Positions 16,266-26,016 of a stretch of 64,000 nucleotides of DNA are shown piece by piece. How positions within the stretch are numbered: position 1 is the stretch's first letter; every line of letters begins with the position of its first letter. The translations under genes and the position numbers were made by a program. The DNA is from Methylobacterium haplocladii (lineage in GTDB: Bacteria; Pseudomonadota; Alphaproteobacteria; Rhizobiales; Beijerinckiaceae): the NCBI RefSeq assembly GCF_007992175.1, contig NZ_BJZT01000038.1, positions 1 to 64,000 on the forward strand, given 5' to 3'. Below the pieces are notes generated by a model. It did not search any database. It was not told the DNA's origin and worked only from the letters and a program-made list of their open reading frames with translations.

Positions 16266-19200
16266 ATGAGCACACTCACCGAGACGAGCCGGGGGCAGGA
16301 GGGCGGTACGCCGTCCGATAGGTTCGCGGGCAAGGCCTTCCTGCGCGGCGAGTCGCGTCCGGATCTGATCCGCAACGAAGTCCTCGCCGACATCTTTCGC
16401 GCCAGCGCGGAGACGAGGCCGGGGCAGGCTTGCCTGATCGACGGAGCGGCCCGCGATGCCGATGGCCGCTATCCGTCGCTGACCTACGCCGAAGTCGATG
16501 CCCGCTCCGATGCGGTCGCCGCCGCTCTGGCGAACCGTGGCATCGGACCGGGGGCGGTCGTCGGCCTCTGGATGGCGCGCGGGCCGGAACTGCTGATCGC
16601 GCAGATCGGCATCACCAAGTCCGGCGCCGCCTGGCTGCCCTTCGACGCCGAGGCCCCGGCCGACCGCGTCGGTGTGTGCCTCACCGACGCCGCGGCCAAG
16701 GCGCTGATCGTCTCCGAGGCACTGAAGACCGCCGCGCCGGACGCCGCCCCCGTCGTCGTCACCATCGAAGCCCTACTACGTGACGTGCCCGAGGGTGCAC
16801 CCGCGCCGGACCTGAAGGCACTGCGCCTGACGCCGGAGCATCCGGCCTACCTGATCTACACCTCCGGCTCGACCGGCGTGCCAAAAGGCATCGTCATCAG
16901 CCACGCCAACATCTGCCACTTCCTGCGGTCCGGAAATGCGCTTTACGGCATGCGGGCCGACGACGTGGTGTTCCAGGGCGCCTCGGTCGCCTTCGATCTC
17001 TCGATGGAGGAGATCTGGGTTCCCTATCTCGTCGGCGCGACGCTGTTCGTGGCCACCCCGACGATGATGGGAGACGTCGAGAGCCTGCCGGGCATCATCG
17101 CGGGGGCAGGCGTTACGGTGCTCGACACGGTGCCGACGCTGCTCGCCATGATCACCGGCGACTTGGCCGGGGTCCGGCTGGTGCTGCTCGGCGGCGAGGC
17201 GCTGCCGGAGCCGCTGGTGGGCCGCTGGGCCGTGAACGGCCGCCAGCTCTTCAACACCTACGGCCCGACCGAAGCGACGGTCGTCGCCACCGCCGCCGAG
17301 ATGCGCCCGGGCGAGCCCGTCACCATCGGCGGCCCGATCGCCAATTATTCGGTCTATGTCGCCGACGAGAGCCTCAACCTGCTCGATCCCGGACAGCAGG
17401 GCGAGTTGCTGATCGGCGGCCCCGGCGTCGCCAAGGGCTACCTGCAGCGGCCGGAGCTGACCGCGGAAAAGTTCGTCGCCAACCCGTTCGCGACGGGGGG
17501 CATCGATCCGGTGCTCTACCGCTCCGGCGACGCCGTCTCGCTGGATGCGCAGGGGCGCATCGCCTTCCACGGCCGCATCGACGATCAGGTCAAGGTGCGC
17601 GGCTTCCGGGTCGAGCTCGGCGAGATCGAGACGCGGATCCGGGCCGAGACCGGCATCAACCAAGCGGCCGTCGTGCTCCGCAACGACGACGGCGTCGAGC
17701 GGCTCGTCGCCTTCCTCGTGCCCGACCGCGGCGCGACCGTCGATCCGGCCGCCCTGAGAAAATCGCTCGCGGCGCAGCTGCCGCCCTACATGATGCCCGG
17801 CCATTTCGAGGCCGTCGAGACGCTGCCCCGGCTGACCTCCGGCAAAGTCGACCGCAAGGCGCTGAAGGCCGCCCCGCTCACCGTCACGGTGGTGGAGGGC
17901 GAACAGGAAGAGCCGCGGAACGACACCGAGGCCGCGCTGCTCGTCGCCGCGAAGAAGGCGTTCGGCGAACAGCCGATCGGGTTCGATGCGGATTTCTTCG
18001 TCGATCTCGGCGGCCACTCTCTGCTGGCTGCCCGCTTCGTCGGCGCGGTGCGCGACACGCCGGTGCTGGCGGCGATGACCATCCGCGACGTCTACGCCCA
18101 TCGCACACTGCGGGCGATGTCGGACGACCTGATCGCGCGGTTCGGCGGCGTCGGCACGGACGTGGCCGTGCGCGATCTGAGCTTCGAGCCGCCGCCCCTG
18201 CTGCGCCGGGCGCTCTGCGGTCTCGCCCAGGCGGTCGCGCTGCCTTTCGTGATCGCGCTCGCGACCTCGCAATGGCTCGGCATCTTCGTCACCTACCTGC
18301 TGCTCACCGGCGGCGGGCTCGGGTTCTTCGAAGAGCTCGGCGTGCTGCTCGCGGTCTATATCGGCCTTGTCCTCGGCACCGGCGCCATCGCCATCGCCGC
18401 GAAATGGATTCTGCTCGGGCGGACCAGGCCCGGCCGCTATCCGCTCTGGGGCCAGTACTATTTCCGCTGGTGGCTGGTCTCGCGGCTGTCGCCGCTGGTC
18501 CACGTGAAGTGGCTGCAGGGCTCGCCGGCGATCGTCTGGTACCTCCGCCTGATGGGGGCGAAGATCGGCAAGGATGCGCTGATCTCCGAACTCGTCGTCG
18601 GCGCGCCGGATCTCCTGACCGTCGGCGCGGACGCGACGCTGGGCGGCCACAACGTCGTCGCCAATGCCGAGGTGATCGGCAACGAGCTCGTCATCGGCAC
18701 CGTCACCATCGGCCGCGACGTCGTCACCGGCGCCTCCTGCGTGTTCGGGCCGGATACGGTGGTGGGCGACTACGCGCAGCTCGCCGACCTGACCACCGTG
18801 CCCGAAGGCACCGAGATCGGCGAGGCCGAGGCCTGGGACGGCTCCCCCGGCCGCAAGGTCGGCATGGTCGACGTCGCGAGCCTGCCGGAGCCCGCCTACG
18901 CCTCACCGGCCCGCCGGTTCTGGCTCGGCGCCGCCTATCTCGCCCTCGTCACCATCGTGCCGTCGGTCGGCCTGCTGCCGATCTTTCCGGCCTTCTTCGT
19001 GTTCGACCAGATCAGCGACTCCCTCGGCGACGTCACCGACATCGACTACCACTGGTACCTGCCGCTGCTCACCTGGCCCACCGCCATGCTGATGACGGCG
19101 AGTTCGGTGATGCTGATCGCGCTGATGCGCTGGGTGCTGGTGCCGCGGCTGCGCACCGAGACCTATTCGGTCCACTCGGTGTTCTACCTGCGCAAATGGA

Positions 19201-20357
19201 CCCTGGCGCTTGCCGTCGAGGTGACGCTGGAGATGCTCTCCTCGCTCTTCGCCACCGTCTACATGCGGGCCTGGTACCGCATCATGGGCACGCGGATGGG
19301 CAAGGGCTCGGAGATCTCCACCAACCTCTCCGGCCGCTACGACATCGTCGACATCGGCCCGAACAACTTTCTGGCCGACGAGGTGATCATCGGCGAGGAG
19401 GAGATCGTCCGGGGCTGGGTCGAGACCCATCCGGTCAAGACCGGCGCCCGCGTCTTCATCGGCAACGAGGCGGTGGTACAGCCCGGCGCGATCATCCCAG
19501 ACGACGTGCTGATCGGCATCAAGTCGAAGGCGCCGTCCAATGCCGAGATGTCGCCCGGCGACACCTGGTTCGGCTCGCCGCCGATCAAGCTGCCGACCCG
19601 GCAGCGCGTCGATCTCGGCGAGATCGGCAAGACCTACGAGCCCGGCTTCGGCCCGAAGATCCGGCGCGGGCTTTTCGAGGCGTTCTCGACCTCGTTCTCG
19701 CCGATGCTGTACCTCACGCTCGCGGTCTGCGGCATCGACTACTACTTCTATCCGGCCATCCTGGCGGGTGACTGGAGCGGTCTCGCCATCAGCTTCATCG
19801 TGGTCAGCGTCGCCTTCGCCTTCATCCAGACGGCCGCGGTGATCGGGCTGAAATGGGCGCTGATGGGCACCTACAAGCCCGGGATGCGGCCGATGTGGTC
19901 GTGGTTCGCCATGCGCACCGAGGCGATCGCCGTGGCCTATTGGGGGCTCGCCGGAAAGGTGCTGCTCGAGCACATGATGGGCACGCCGTTCCTGCCCTGG
20001 ATGCTGCGGCTCTTCGGCGTGAAGATCGGCCAGGGCTGCTGCCTGTTCACGACCGACGTCACAGAGTTCGACTGCGTGACGATCGGCGACTACGTCACCG
20101 TCAACCGCGTCTCGGCGGCCCAGACCCATCTCTACGAGGACCGGATCATGAAGGTCGGCCGCGTCTCGATCGGCAACGGCGTCTCGATCGGCTCCTTCGC
20201 CACGGTGCTCTACGACGCCAAGGTCGGCGACTTCGCGCGGCTGCGCCCGCTCACCATCGTCATGAAGGGCGAGACGATTCCCGCGCATAGCGAGTGGGAG
20301 GGCGCGCCGCCGGTGCCGGTGACGCGCGCGCCGGCCGAGGCGAAGCAGGCGGCTTGA
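16266..20357 (+). CDS. Pls/PosA-family NRPS-like membrane protein
   Basis: A 1,363-residue multidomain protein. Residues about 30-520 form an adenylation domain with YTSGSTGVPKG near 197, FNTYGPTEATV, LYRSGDAVSLDAQGRIAFHG, VKVRGFRVELGEIE and SGKVDRKAL. Residues about 545-620 are a carrier domain with FFVDLGGHSLLAAR (phosphopantetheine Ser near 584). The rest alternates pairs of membrane helices with three left-handed beta-helix hexapeptide stretches (about 760-870, 1005-1100, 1248-1340). This is the architecture of the Pls/PosA/Gra-orf18 terminal domain found in epsilon-poly-lysine synthetase. No condensation or thioesterase domain is seen. Monomer and product are unknown. Confidence 0.93.
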   Translation: MSTLTETSRGQEGGTPSDRFAGKAFLRGESRPDLIRNEVLADIFRASAETRPGQACLIDGAARDADGRYPSLTYAEVDARSDAVAAALANRGIGPGAVVGLWMARGPELLIAQIGITKSGAAWLPFDAEAPADRVGVCLTDAAAKALIVSEALKTAAPDAAPVVVTIEALLRDVPEGAPAPDLKALRLTPEHPAYLIYTSGSTGVPKGIVISHANICHFLRSGNALYGMRADDVVFQGASVAFDLSMEEIWVPYLVGATLFVATPTMMGDVESLPGIIAGAGVTVLDTVPTLLAMITGDLAGVRLVLLGGEALPEPLVGRWAVNGRQLFNTYGPTEATVVATAAEMRPGEPVTIGGPIANYSVYVADESLNLLDPGQQGELLIGGPGVAKGYLQRPELTAEKFVANPFATGGIDPVLYRSGDAVSLDAQGRIAFHGRIDDQVKVRGFRVELGEIETRIRAETGINQAAVVLRNDDGVERLVAFLVPDRGATVDPAALRKSLAAQLPPYMMPGHFEAVETLPRLTSGKVDRKALKAAPLTVTVVEGEQEEPRNDTEAALLVAAKKAFGEQPIGFDADFFVDLGGHSLLAARFVGAVRDTPVLAAMTIRDVYAHRTLRAMSDDLIARFGGVGTDVAVRDLSFEPPPLLRRALCGLAQAVALPFVIALATSQWLGIFVTYLLLTGGGLGFFEELGVLLAVYIGLVLGTGAIAIAAKWILLGRTRPGRYPLWGQYYFRWWLVSRLSPLVHVKWLQGSPAIVWYLRLMGAKIGKDALISELVVGAPDLLTVGADATLGGHNVVANAEVIGNELVIGTVTIGRDVVTGASCVFGPDTVVGDYAQLADLTTVPEGTEIGEAEAWDGSPGRKVGMVDVASLPEPAYASPARRFWLGAAYLALVTIVPSVGLLPIFPAFFVFDQISDSLGDVTDIDYHWYLPLLTWPTAMLMTASSVMLIALMRWVLVPRLRTETYSVHSVFYLRKWTLALAVEVTLEMLSSLFATVYMRAWYRIMGTRMGKGSEISTNLSGRYDIVDIGPNNFLADEVIIGEEEIVRGWVETHPVKTGARVFIGNEAVVQPGAIIPDDVLIGIKSKAPSNAEMSPGDTWFGSPPIKLPTRQRVDLGEIGKTYEPGFGPKIRRGLFEAFSTSFSPMLYLTLAVCGIDYYFYPAILAGDWSGLAISFIVVSVAFAFIQTAAVIGLKWALMGTYKPGMRPMWSWFAMRTEAIAVAYWGLAGKVLLEHMMGTPFLPWMLRLFGVKIGQGCCLFTTDVTEFDCVTIGDYVTVNRVSAAQTHLYEDRIMKVGRVSIGNGVSIGSFATVLYDAKVGDFARLRPLTIVMKGETIPAHSEWEGAPPVPVTRAPAEAKQAA

Positions 20358-20462
20358 GAGGCTTCACGCAAAAAAAGTCGTGAAAAGCCTGTCGGGATGG
20401 CCATGCTTCGTTCGTCCTGGGATCGGACCGGCGAGACGGCCGAGCACGAGAGGAGCCCGACG

Positions 20463-20882
20463 ATGAGCGACCACCCGCAAGCCACACCCCCGAAAGACAT
20501 CACCAAGGGCGGCGTCGTCGCCTACCTCCAGGTCGACGGCGCCCTGAAGGCGGCCGAGTTCTACGGCCGCGCCTTCGCCGCCGAGACCGCCTACGTCATC
20601 CCGCCGGACGACAAGGGCCGGACCATGCACGTCCACCTGCACATCAACGGTTCGTCGGTGATGCTCGGCGACGCCTATCCCGAGTACGGACACCCGCTCC
20701 TGCCGCCGCAGGCCTTCAACCTGACGCTGATGGTCGACGACATTGCGCCGTGGTGGGATCGCGCGGTCGCGGCCGGCTGCAGCGTGATCACGCCCTACGC
20801 CGAGATGTTCTGGGGCGACGTCTACGGCCAGCTCCGTGACCCCTTCGGCGTCACCTGGGCACTGAACCAGCCCAAGCGCTAG
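20463..20882 (+). CDS. VOC (glyoxalase/PhnB-like) family protein
   Basis: A 139-residue protein with paired beta-alpha-beta-beta-beta modules typical of the vicinal oxygen chelate fold: GVVAYLQVDGALKAAEFYGR, MHVHLHINGSSVMLGDAY, then FNLTLMVDDIAPWWDRAVAA and YGQLRDPFGVTWAL. It resembles PhnB-like proteins of unknown substrate. ATG 20463 with AGGAG upstream is preferred over ATG 20397. It is followed after 35 bases by an SRPBCC gene; the pair occurs together in many genomes, and the two may be one operon. Confidence 0.88.
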   Translation: MSDHPQATPPKDITKGGVVAYLQVDGALKAAEFYGRAFAAETAYVIPPDDKGRTMHVHLHINGSSVMLGDAYPEYGHPLLPPQAFNLTLMVDDIAPWWDRAVAAGCSVITPYAEMFWGDVYGQLRDPFGVTWALNQPKR

Positions 20883-20917
20883 CGCGTCGCTCCCCCTCGG
20901 ATGACGGAGACGTTCCC

Positions 20918-21391
20918 ATGACCGATACCGCCGACGCAGCGGACCGCGACCTCGTGCTCACGCGGCTGATCGCGGCGAGCCCGGCCGCGCTCTATCGCTG
21001 CTGGACCGAGCCGGAGCTGATGAAGCAGTGGTTCACGCCGGCCCCCTGGACCACGGTCCATGCCGAGACCGACGTGCGGCCCGGCGGCGCGAGCCTCGTC
21101 GTCATGAAGGGGCCGGACGGCACCGAGTTCCCGAACCGCGGCGTCTATCTCGAAGTCGTGCCGAACGAGCGCCTCGTCTTCACCGACGCCTATGTCGCCG
21201 CCTGGGAACCATCGCAGAAGCCGTTCATGACGGTGATCCTAACCTTCGAGACGGAGGGCGACGGCACCCGCTACACCGCTCGCGCCCGCCACTGGAGTGC
21301 CGCCGACCGCGAGGCCCATGAAGGCATGGGTTTTCACGAGGGCTGGGGGAAGGCGGCGGACCAGCTCGCAGCGCTGGCGGCGGGGCTGTAG
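20918..21391 (+). CDS. SRPBCC (AHSA1-like) domain protein
   Basis: A 157-residue START-like protein. Family blocks are LVLTRLIAASPAALYRCWTE, PELMKQWFTPAPW, DVRPGGASLVVM and VYLEVVPNERLVFTDAY, with TVILTFETEGDGTRY and a C-terminal helix containing GMGFHEGWGKAADQLAALA. It is a hydrophobic-ligand-binding fold related to the Aha1 C-terminal domain; the ligand is unknown. It lies in an apparent operon with the VOC protein and ends 14 bases before a GC-rich repeat. Confidence 0.9.
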   Translation: MTDTADAADRDLVLTRLIAASPAALYRCWTEPELMKQWFTPAPWTTVHAETDVRPGGASLVVMKGPDGTEFPNRGVYLEVVPNERLVFTDAYVAAWEPSQKPFMTVILTFETEGDGTRYTARARHWSAADREAHEGMGFHEGWGKAADQLAALAAGL

Positions 21392-21405
21392 GGCAGAGCG
21401 CGTAA

Positions 21406-21508
21406 CCCTCTCCCCTCTGCGGGAGAGGGGAGCGCCACGTCCGGAGAGGTCGTTCCCCTCTCCCGCCCTGCATCCGCAGGGCACCCTCTCCCGCAGAGGG
21501 GAGAGGGA
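21406..21508. repeat. CCCTCTCCC-type extragenic inverted repeat
   Basis: The left half reads CCCTCTCCCCTCTGCGGGAG and the right half contains the reverse complement CCCGCAGAGGGGAGAGGG, so the whole block can fold into a long hairpin. A small inner hairpin is CCTGCATCCGCAGG. This is a widespread proteobacterial extragenic repeat type. It lies between the convergent SRPBCC and hydrolase genes and may act as a bidirectional transcript end. Confidence 0.8.
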
Positions 21509-21521
21509 TTTTGGCGCCGGC

Positions 21522-22175
21522 TCAAGCCGCCTTCGCCGGGCCCAACCGCTTGTCGAGATACGTGTCCACCGTCTGGGTCAGTTCGTCGACCTTGCCGTCG
21601 AAGAAGTGGTTGGCGCCCTCGACCATCTGGTGCTCGATGATGACGCCCTTCTGGACCTTCACCTTCTCGATCACCGGCATGACCTCGCGGGCCGGCGCGA
21701 CCCGATCCTCGGAGCCGTGCACGAACAGGCCGGAGGAGGGGCAGGGGGCGAGGAAGGTGAAATCGTAGCGGTTGGCCATGGCCGCGATCGAGATGAAGCC
21801 CTCGATCTCGGGGCGGCGCATCAGCAGCTGCATGCCGATCCAGGAGCCGAACGAGACGCCAGCGATCCAGCAGGCCTTGGCCTCGGGGTTGACCGACTGC
21901 ACCCAATCGAGGGCCGAGGCGGCGTCCGACAGCTCTCCCGAACCGTGATCGAACGCGCCCTGGCTGCGGCCGACGCCGCGGAAGTTGAAGCGCAGGGCCG
22001 CAAATCCGCGATTCGCGAACGTGTAGAACATGTTGTAGACGATCTGGTTGTTCATCGTGCCCCCGAACTGGGGGTGCGGATGCAGCACGATCGCGATCGG
22101 CGCGCCCTTCTTCTTGGGCGCCTGGTAGCGGCCTTCGAGGCGACCGGCCGGGCCGGTGAAGATGACTTCGGGCAT
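21522..22175 (-). CDS. Alpha/beta hydrolase
   Basis: A 217-residue hydrolase. The oxyanion-region HPHPQFGGTMNN, the FNFRGVGRSQG strand-turn, the nucleophile elbow GVSFGSW (Ser), the acid-region HGSEDRV and the catalytic His in EGANHFFDGK are all present. This pattern is that of the COG2945 dienelactone-hydrolase-like group. The substrate is not known. No signal peptide. It diverges from the suf operon; the 288-base intergenic region carries the suf promoter and operators. Confidence 0.9.
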   Translation of the reverse strand: MPEVIFTGPAGRLEGRYQAPKKKGAPIAIVLHPHPQFGGTMNNQIVYNMFYTFANRGFAALRFNFRGVGRSQGAFDHGSGELSDAASALDWVQSVNPEAKACWIAGVSFGSWIGMQLLMRRPEIEGFISIAAMANRYDFTFLAPCPSSGLFVHGSEDRVAPAREVMPVIEKVKVQKGVIIEHQMVEGANHFFDGKVDELTQTVDTYLDKRLGPAKAA

Positions 22176-22257
22176 GATGTCCTCAGGCGGAGCATCCGAT
22201 CGCCTCCGCTCGGCGGAAACCGGCGGGACCCATGATCCGGGCGCATCTCGCGACGCC

Positions 22258-22285
22258 TTGACTCGGTCCGCCAGCTTCGTACAAG
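22258..22285 (+). promoter_or_regulatory. Predicted sigma-70-type promoter of the suf operon
   Basis: TTGACT at 22258-22263 and TACAAG at 22280-22285 are separated by 16 bases and match the housekeeping -35 (TTGACA) and a weaker -10 box. Transcription would begin at about 22292, inside the tandem Irr-like boxes. The first gene starts 140 bases after the second box. This is prediction by eye only. Confidence 0.45.
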
Positions 22286-22288
22286 CGG

Positions 22289-22324
22289 CTTAGAATAATT
22301 CTAGGCGATTAGAAGCATTCTAAA
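22289..22324. promoter_or_regulatory. Tandem Irr-type iron control elements (ICE boxes) upstream of suf
   Basis: Two imperfect palindromes lie 19 bases centre to centre: TTAGAATAATTCTAG (22290-22304) and ATTAGAAGCATTCTAAA (22308-22324). Both match the TTTAGAA-n3-TTCTAAA pattern known for Irr in Rhizobiales. They overlap the predicted transcription start, a position expected for repression when Irr is stable under iron limitation. A 9-bp inverted repeat, AAGCGGCTT (22283-22291) and AAGCCGCTT (22329-22337), encloses both boxes. The assignment is by motif; IscR or RirA sites look different. Confidence 0.75.
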
Positions 22325-22463
22325 CAAGAAGCCGCTTGAGGCGGCCCTGTCGTTGCAGGTGTTGCGTGGCAGCGCCTTAGCACGGTGACGGGGGGCGAAA
22401 GCAAGAATTTCGAGCACCCGGTCGGTGGGCGCGGCGAAATCGGGCGATCGAGAACCAGACAGG

Positions 22464-23636
22464 ATGACCGCAGCCACGCGCAGCTACCTCGACCATAACG
22501 CCACGTCTCCGGTTCGTCCGGAGGTGGCGGCAGCGGTCGCGCGTGCGCTGGCACTGCCCGGCAATCCCTCCTCGATCCATGCCGAGGGCCGTGCCGCCCG
22601 CGCCATGCTCGACACCGCCCGCGATTCCGTGGCCGCCCTCGTCGGCGCGCGGCCGGCGCAGGTGACCTTCACCAGCGGCGGCACAGAGGCCGCGAACGCC
22701 GTGCTCTCGGGCGCCTTGCGCCGCACCGGCCGGCCGGCCCCGACGCGGCTCCTGATCTCCGCGACCGAGCACCCCTGCGTCTCCGCCGGCCACCGCTTTT
22801 CGCCGGACGCCGTCGCGGTGCTGCCGGTCGATGAAGCGGGCGTGCTTCGGCTCGACGTGCTGCGCGAGCGTCTGGCAGATCTGGCCGGCGAGAGCCTGCT
22901 GATTTCGGTCCACGCCGCCAACAACGAGACCGGGGTGGTCCAGCCGCTTGCCGAGATCGTGGCGCTGGCGCGCGAGCACGGTCAAGCGTTGGTGCACAGC
23001 GATGCCGTGCAGGCCGTCGGCAAAGTCTCCCTCGACATGGCGGCGATCGGCCTCGATGCGCTCACCCTCTCGGGCCACAAGTTCGCGGCGCCGAAGGGCG
23101 TCGGCGCCCTCGTGCTCGCCGACGGCGTCGTCCTCGAATCCGCCTTCGTACGCGGCGGCGGCCAGGAGTCGCGCCTGCGCTGCGGCACCGAGAACCTTTC
23201 GGGCGTTGCCGGCATGGGCGAGGCGGCCGGCCTCGCGACGGCTGATCGCGATGCCGAGGGCCCACGGCTCGCGGACCTGCGGAATGCTCTCGAAGCACGG
23301 GTGCTGGCACTCGCACCGGACGCCGTCGTATTCGGCAAGGGCGCGCCGCGCCTGCCGAACACCCTCAGCTTCGCGGTCCCCGGCCTGGAGGCTGCCACCG
23401 CGCTGATCGCCTTCGATCTCGCCGGCGTCGCGGTCTCGTCGGGCTCGGCCTGCTCGTCGGGCAAGGTGGCGCGCTCGGCCACGCTCGCGGCCATGGGCGT
23501 GAGCCCTGCAGTGGCCGCGGGGGCGCTACGCGTGAGTTTCGGCTGGAATTCCACGGACGCGGATGCGGCACGGTTCCTCACGGCCTTCGAACGGGTCGTG
23601 TCGTCCCTATATCAGCGGCGAGGGCAGGCGGCATGA
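22464..23636 (+). CDS. Cysteine desulfurase, IscS/NifS type
   Basis: A 390-residue PLP enzyme that converts cysteine to alanine and passes on sulfur for Fe-S clusters. YLDHNATSPVRPEV opens the fold; ATEHPCV, HSDAVQAVGK and LSGHKFAAPKG (PLP Lys) follow. The mobile catalytic loop SSGSACSSGK has Cys330 and the long class I form, distinguishing it from the SufS later in the operon. ATG 22464 is preferred to an upstream in-frame start. It is the first gene of the suf operon and lies 140 bases downstream of the iron boxes. Confidence 0.93.
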   Translation: MTAATRSYLDHNATSPVRPEVAAAVARALALPGNPSSIHAEGRAARAMLDTARDSVAALVGARPAQVTFTSGGTEAANAVLSGALRRTGRPAPTRLLISATEHPCVSAGHRFSPDAVAVLPVDEAGVLRLDVLRERLADLAGESLLISVHAANNETGVVQPLAEIVALAREHGQALVHSDAVQAVGKVSLDMAAIGLDALTLSGHKFAAPKGVGALVLADGVVLESAFVRGGGQESRLRCGTENLSGVAGMGEAAGLATADRDAEGPRLADLRNALEARVLALAPDAVVFGKGAPRLPNTLSFAVPGLEAATALIAFDLAGVAVSSGSACSSGKVARSATLAAMGVSPAVAAGALRVSFGWNSTDADAARFLTAFERVVSSLYQRRGQAA

Positions 23637-23704
23637 CGCGCGCCTCCCACCGTCATCTCGAAAATACGCCGGCCCCTCGGTCCGGCGCCGTCAGGAGACG
23701 TTGA

Positions 23705-25174
<1,470 letters not shown>

Positions 25175-25266
25175 GGCCCGCCTAGACAAGAACGATCACT
25201 GTCGGCGCCAACCCCACTGCCCCGCAGCGGGGCTCGGCAGCCGTTTCCAACCAGGACGACCCAAGC

Positions 25267-26016
25267 ATGCTCGAAATCAAGAACCTCGTCGTACAGATCG
25301 AGGACAACCGCATCCTCAACGGCTTGAACCTCACCGTGAACGATGGCGAGGTCGCCGCGATCATGGGACCGAATGGCTCCGGCAAGTCGACGCTGTCCTA
25401 CGTCATCGCCGGCAAGGAGGACTACGAGGTCCTCGACGGCGAAATCCTGCTCGACGGCAACAACGTGCTGGAGATGTCGCCGGACGAGCGCGCCGCAGCC
25501 GGCCTGTTCCTGGCCTTCCAGTATCCGCTGGAAATTCCCGGCGTCGGCACGATGACCTTCCTCAAGGCCTGCATCAACGCGCAACGCCGCGCCCGCGGCG
25601 AGGGCGAGATCTCGACGCCGGACTTCATCCGCAAGGTGAACGCCGCCGCCGACAAGCTCGAGATCGAGAAGGACATGCTCAAGCGCGCCCTCAACGTCGG
25701 GTTCTCCGGCGGCGAGAAGAAGCGCATGGAGATCCTGCAGATGGCGCTGCTGGAGCCGAAGTTCTGCGTGCTCGACGAGACCGATTCCGGCCTCGACATC
25801 GACGCGCTGCGTATCGTCTCAGAGGGCGTGAACGCGCTGCGCGCCCAGGGCCGCTCGTTCCTCGTCATCACCCACTACCAGCGCCTCCTCGACCACATCG
25901 TGCCCGACACCGTGCACGTCATGTCGAAGGGCCTGATCGTGAAGACCGGCGGCAAGGAGCTGGCGCTCGAACTCGAGAAGTCCGGCTACGCCGATTACCG
26001 CAGCGAGGCCGCGTGA
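25267..26016 (+). CDS. sufC: Fe-S cluster assembly ATPase SufC
   Basis: A 249-residue ABC-type ATPase of the SufBCD complex. Walker A GPNGSGKST, Q-loop in LAFQYPLEIPGV, signature FSGGEKKRMEI, Walker B CVLDETDSGLDIDAL and H-loop VITHYQRLL are all intact. FQYPLEIPGVGTMTFLKACI is a SufC-specific stretch. ATP binding drives rearrangement of SufB and SufD during cluster assembly. The stop codon overlaps the sufD start (TGATG). Confidence 0.97.
   Translation: MLEIKNLVVQIEDNRILNGLNLTVNDGEVAAIMGPNGSGKSTLSYVIAGKEDYEVLDGEILLDGNNVLEMSPDERAAAGLFLAFQYPLEIPGVGTMTFLKACINAQRRARGEGEISTPDFIRKVNAAADKLEIEKDMLKRALNVGFSGGEKKRMEILQMALLEPKFCVLDETDSGLDIDALRIVSEGVNALRAQGRSFLVITHYQRLLDHIVPDTVHVMSKGLIVKTGGKELALELEKSGYADYRSEAA

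Noticed and set aside
16776..18650. A 624-codon minus-strand frame inside the NRPS-like gene
   Set aside because: Antisense shadow; the plus-strand frame has intact adenylation and carrier motifs.
16266..20357. A complete nonribosomal peptide gene cluster
   Set aside because: Only one adenylation and one carrier domain are present, with no condensation, thioesterase or tailoring genes nearby.
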